From contig JAFDCT010000045.1 in the NCBI GenBank assembly GCA_019312695.1, positions 1 to 9,147 of the forward strand: a stretch of 9,147 nucleotides of DNA, written 5' to 3'. Below the pieces are notes generated by a model. The model ran no database searches, was not told the DNA's origin, and saw nothing but the letters and a program-made list of their open reading frames with translations. How positions within the stretch are numbered: position 1 is the first letter of the stretch; every line of letters begins with the position of its first letter. Both the position numbers and the translations under genes were made by a program. The DNA is from Deltaproteobacteria bacterium (GTDB taxonomy: Bacteria > Desulfobacterota > Desulfobulbia > Desulfobulbales > BM004). Below, one piece after another: positions 5,687 to 9,147 of this stretch.

Positions 5687-8600
5687 AACCGCTGGCTTTT
5701 TCCACCTTTACGGCACAGACCTTGGCTTCCGGAATTTTACATTCAGGATCGCAGGCATCATTGGTCAACAGGTTGGCGGCAGCCTCTTTGTAATGAAATG
5801 GGATGAATGTGACGCCCTGGCTGATCCGGTCTGTTGCCAGTACCGGCAGCATAATGGTACCTCGACGCGACGCGACACGTACCCGGTCCCCATCTTTTAT
5901 CTGGAGCTTTTCGACATCACCGGGATTCATTTCAATAACAGGGCCGCGATCAGCTTTTTCAATCACCTGTGACCGGCGGGTCATCGTACCGGTATGATAC
6001 TGGTAGAGAACTCTGCCGGTGGTGAGAATAAAAGGATATTCCTCATCCGGGAGTTCTTCCGGATCCCTCCAGATAATCGGCGTAAAGCTTGCCAGGCCGC
6101 GTGGGAATCCATTCTCAAACAGGACAGGTGTGCCGGGATGGTCTGCAGCAGGACAGGGCCACTGTATACCGCCCTCTTCCAAACGTTTGTAGTTTATTCC
6201 TGCAACTGCTGGCCAGGCCTTGGTGATCTCGTTGAATATCTCTTCCGCCTCAGCTACTTCCATTCTGTCCGATCCCGGTTGAAAATCATCCGACCAAGAA
6301 CCTTTACGGTCATAATTCATGCGATCCGAAATCGCCTGAATTATGGAAAGATCACTACAGGCACCTTTCGGCGGCAACAGGGCCTGCCGGACCCTTTGGA
6401 CCCTACGTTCCGTGTTGGTGAACGTCCCTTCCTTTTCTGCATAGGCGGCGGCCGGGAGCACTACATCCGCAAGCTCAGCTGTTTCGGTGAGGAATATATC
6501 CTGCACCACAAGAAATTTAACCTTGCTGAATGCCTCACGGGCATGGCACATATTCGGATCGCTCATTACCGGATTTTCACCCATGACCCACATGGCCTCA
6601 ATTGAGCCGTCGACCATGGCCCGCGACATTTCGGTGGCTGTCAGTCCCGGTTTGCCCGAGAGAGTGCAGCCCCACAGTTCTTCAAACCGCTTTCTGACCC
6701 CATCGTCATCAACACGCTGATAACCTGGAAAGACTGTTGGGGCGCATGCCATATCACTGGCGCCCTGGACATTATTCTGGCCGCGAAGCGGATTCAGGCC
6801 GGCACTTGGTTTGCCGAGATTGCCGGTCATTAGAGCAAGATTTGCCAGGGACTTGACGTTGTCAGTTCCCGAGGTATGCTGGGTTATACCCATGGTATAG
6901 AAAATAGCGGCCTTTTCAGCCGACCCATAAATCTTTGCAGCTTTTTCAATATCTTCAGCAGGTACCCCTGTGATTCCCTCAGCCCATTCCGGTGTACAAT
7001 CAGCCACCGCCTCTGCAAAGGCTTCATAATTTTCGGTTCTGCTCCGGATAAATTCCTGATCATTAAGATTCTCGCGTATTATGACATGACAGATCGCATT
7101 AATCAGAGCACCATCCGTCCCAGGTTTCTGGGACAGCCACAAACAGGCATGGTCTGCAAGTTTTATGCGCCGAGGATCGGCCACAATTATCTTTGCCCCG
7201 TGTTTTTTTACGGCCTGCTTCATACGCAAACCGATGATCGGATGGGTTTCCGTGGTGTTTGAACCGATTACCAGCATTACATCAATATCCGCTATGCCGG
7301 CTATGTCATTACTCATCGCTCCGGAACCCAGCACCGTGACCAGACCGGTCACCGTTGGGCTGTGTCAGTAGCGGGCACAGTGATCAATATTGTTTGTTCC
7401 GATCTGCTGTCGGAAAAATTTCTGAAAAATATAGTTTTCCTCAGTGGTGCAGCGGGCTGATGAAAGGCCTGCAAATGCATCCGGTCCTTTTTCCGCAAGA
7501 ATGACGCGGAAGTTTTCGGCTACATAATCCAGGGCTTCATTCCAGCTGACCGGTTCAAGAGGACCGGACTTTTCCCTGCGCATGAGAGGTTTGGTGAGCC
7601 TGTCCGGATGACTGAGAAATGCATGGCCGAATCTCCCTTTTACACAAAGATCTCCGTAATTGGGCAGTACTTCCGGGTCGGCTGTAACTTCCATAAGGGT
7701 ATTGCCCTTTACCTTCAGATCGAGCTGGCAACCGGTGCCACAATAGGGACAGGTTGTCCGTACAGTTTCAATGACTTCATTGACCATGGGGACAATCTGC
7801 TCTTTCTTGTTGAGCGCACCCGTGGAACAATTATCAACACACTTGCCGCAGGAAACACACTTTTCGTTGAATCGCAGAGTAATGGCCTCGGCCCTGCCCT
7901 TCTCATCAAAGCCCGCAGCAAAGAGTTCCAGAGCTTCATATTCGCATGAATTCAGGCAGCGCTGGCAGAAAACGCATTTGTTCAGGTCAACCGTTATGGC
8001 AGGATGAGATGTATCCTTGACGTAGAGAGGCTTTTCACCCATGCCGGTCTTATTGAGATTGATATCATTCTCAATTGAGAGTCGCTTCAGATCACAGCGG
8101 TCATAAGCCTTACAACCGCATGAAAGGCACCGTGCCGCCTCCTTTCTGGCAATGTCCTCGTCATAGCCGAGCTTGACCTCTTCAAAATCCTTGATCGAGG
8201 TTTGCGGTTCGCGTTGTGGCATTTCTTCACGCGATTCGGAACTGATCCCGCTAAATGTTTGCGGATCGACACTGTCCAGGGTTTTGCCGCGGGAGAAATT
8301 AAAGCGGCTTTCACCGGCTTCCCTTTCCACATCCATAATCTGGGCATGAATGTTTTCCGCCGCCCTGCGGCCGCCGACTACAGCCTGGATTACGGAACGG
8401 GGGCCGCTGGTCGCATCACCGGCCGCAAAAATCCCATCAAGATTGGTCAGGAAGGTGCGGGGATTCGCATCGATGTTTCCGGCCGGGGTCAATTTGAGCG
8501 ACTCCTCAAGGTCGCCGCCTGTAAAGCTGTCTTTTACAGCTATCTTCCCCATGGAATAAACAACTGTATCAACCGGCAGGTGCATGTTAGAGCCGGAAAT

Positions 8601-9147
8601 TTCAACCGGGTTACGCTTCCCGCGCTTGTCAGGTTCTCCGAGCTCCATGCGTATAATTTCGATTTCCAGGCCCGTGCCTGATTGGCTGATACCCAACGGC
8701 GTTGTCAATTCCATGAACCCGACGGTCTCGTTTTCGGCATCTTTGATGTTTCTTGCATGGGCGGGCATATCATCCTTGGGCCTGGGATCAATGATACTAA
8801 CCTCAGTCACTCCGGCTCTTACCAGGGCCCGCGCTGCTTCTACGGCTATATTATTGCCGCCCAGCACAACGGCTTTTTGGCCATAATCAGCAGTTTCGCC
8901 GGTGGTGATCCTTCTCAGAAATTCTGATGCCCCCATAACCCCGGGCAGGGACCCGCCAGGGATTTCCAGATCCTTGTCTACCGGGTTGCCAATCGCGATG
9001 AGAATGGCATCAAACCCTTTATCCTTAAAATCCTGGAGCGTATAATCCACACCCCATTTCCGACCGGTTTCCGTACGGATGCCCTGCTTGAGAATGGTAT
9101 TAATTTCATAGTCAAGGACAGCCTTGGGGATTTTAAACTCGGGGAAA
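5685..9147 (-). CDS. fdhA: Selenocysteine formate dehydrogenase fused to GltD-like and ferredoxin modules (5' end beyond window)
   Basis: One reading frame runs from the right edge to the TAA at 5687-5685: 1153 residues, with one in-frame TGA at residue 594 decoded as selenocysteine. Numbering starts at the first complete codon (9146). Residues 1 to about 270 are a GltD-like FAD/NAD(P)H oxidoreductase lacking its N-terminus: EFKIPKAVLD, a nucleotide-binding VVLGGNNIAVEAARA near 96, and GIFAAGDATSGPRS near 243. A Cys cluster follows (340, 343, 345, 351), then a 2x[4Fe-4S] ferredoxin domain (391, 394, 397, 401 and 430, 433, 436, 440). The catalytic module has a [4Fe-4S] site (466, 469, 473, 501), HCARY-Sec-HSPTV with Sec594 and His595, RGQNNVQG with Arg788 matching E. 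coli FdhF Arg333, and a C-terminal molybdopterin-dinucleotide-binding domain. Expected reaction: formate oxidation or CO2 reduction at Mo or W bis-MGD, with electrons wired to a pyridine nucleotide or ferredoxin. No signal peptide can be judged because the start is missing. Confidence 0.93.
7327..7360 (-). promoter_or_regulatory. SECIS element (bacterial type) for selenocysteine insertion
   Basis: On the - strand, 12 bases after the UGA, GTGACC (7352-7347) pairs with GGTCAC (7341-7336) around the loop GGTCT (7346-7342). The loop matches the GGUCU of the E. coli fdhF SECIS that SelB recognises. An outer CCCA (7359-7356) pairs with TGGG (7330-7327). The bulged U of the E. coli hairpin is not obvious. 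The hairpin lies inside the coding frame, as is usual in bacteria. Confidence 0.85.
7365..7367 (-). other. In-frame UGA decoded as selenocysteine (Sec594)
   Basis: The codon lies between HCARY and HSPTV, exactly where formate dehydrogenases carry the Sec or Cys ligand of the metal. The frame continues without interruption for 559 further codons that encode the rest of the enzyme. Confidence 0.95.

Noticed and set aside
5685..7352. Separate gene starting at GTG 7352
   Set aside because: The GTG is in the SECIS stem and the frame continues upstream through the Sec UGA into the rest of the enzyme.

Overview
The window looks like a chromosomal segment of an anaerobic bacterium. The best guess is a deltaproteobacterial (Desulfobacterota) sulfate reducer or a relative. 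Two things point that way. One is a selenocysteine-containing formate dehydrogenase fused to flavin and ferredoxin domains. The other is a cyclopropane-fatty-acid-synthase-type methyltransferase followed by a DHCR24-like flavoprotein, a pairing that suits organisms making 10-methyl-branched membrane fatty acids, as Desulfobacter does. The taxonomic call is an inference from gene content and cannot be settled from the sequence alone.

Left part, + strand (1-1828): the 3' portion of a ZIP-family metal transporter whose N-terminus is missing or disrupted; a small secreted protein built of three 39-residue repeats; and a membrane-anchored DUF218 (YdcF/SanA/ElyC-like) protein. A 378-base AT-rich stretch without a convincing gene follows (1829-2206).

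Middle part, + strand (2207-5598): a Cfa-family S-adenosylmethionine-dependent fatty-acid methyltransferase with its active-site residues in place, and, after a 192-base gap, a 450-residue FAD-binding protein of the DHCR24/DWARF1 type. Together they resemble the methyltransferase plus flavin reductase pair that makes 10-methyl fatty acids in actinomycetes. A stand-alone protein with two CBS domains follows, ending at a strong intrinsic terminator.

Right part, - strand (9147 down to 5685): one very large gene, cut by the right edge. It encodes a GltD-like FAD/NAD(P)H oxidoreductase module, a Cys-rich cluster, a 2x[4Fe-4S] ferredoxin domain and a complete formate dehydrogenase catalytic subunit. 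A naive reading splits it in two at an in-frame TGA (7367-7365). That TGA lies exactly at the catalytic selenocysteine position and is followed at once by a SECIS-like hairpin with a GGUCU loop, so the two open frames are one selenoprotein. It converges on the CBS gene, and the terminator T-tract overlaps its stop codon.

The most interesting points are the GltD-ferredoxin-FdhA single-chain selenoprotein, which would carry electrons between formate and a pyridine nucleotide or ferredoxin within one polypeptide, and the Cfa/flavoprotein pair as a candidate 10-methyl lipid pathway outside the actinomycetes. No CRISPR arrays, tRNA or rRNA genes, insertion sequences or attachment sites were seen.
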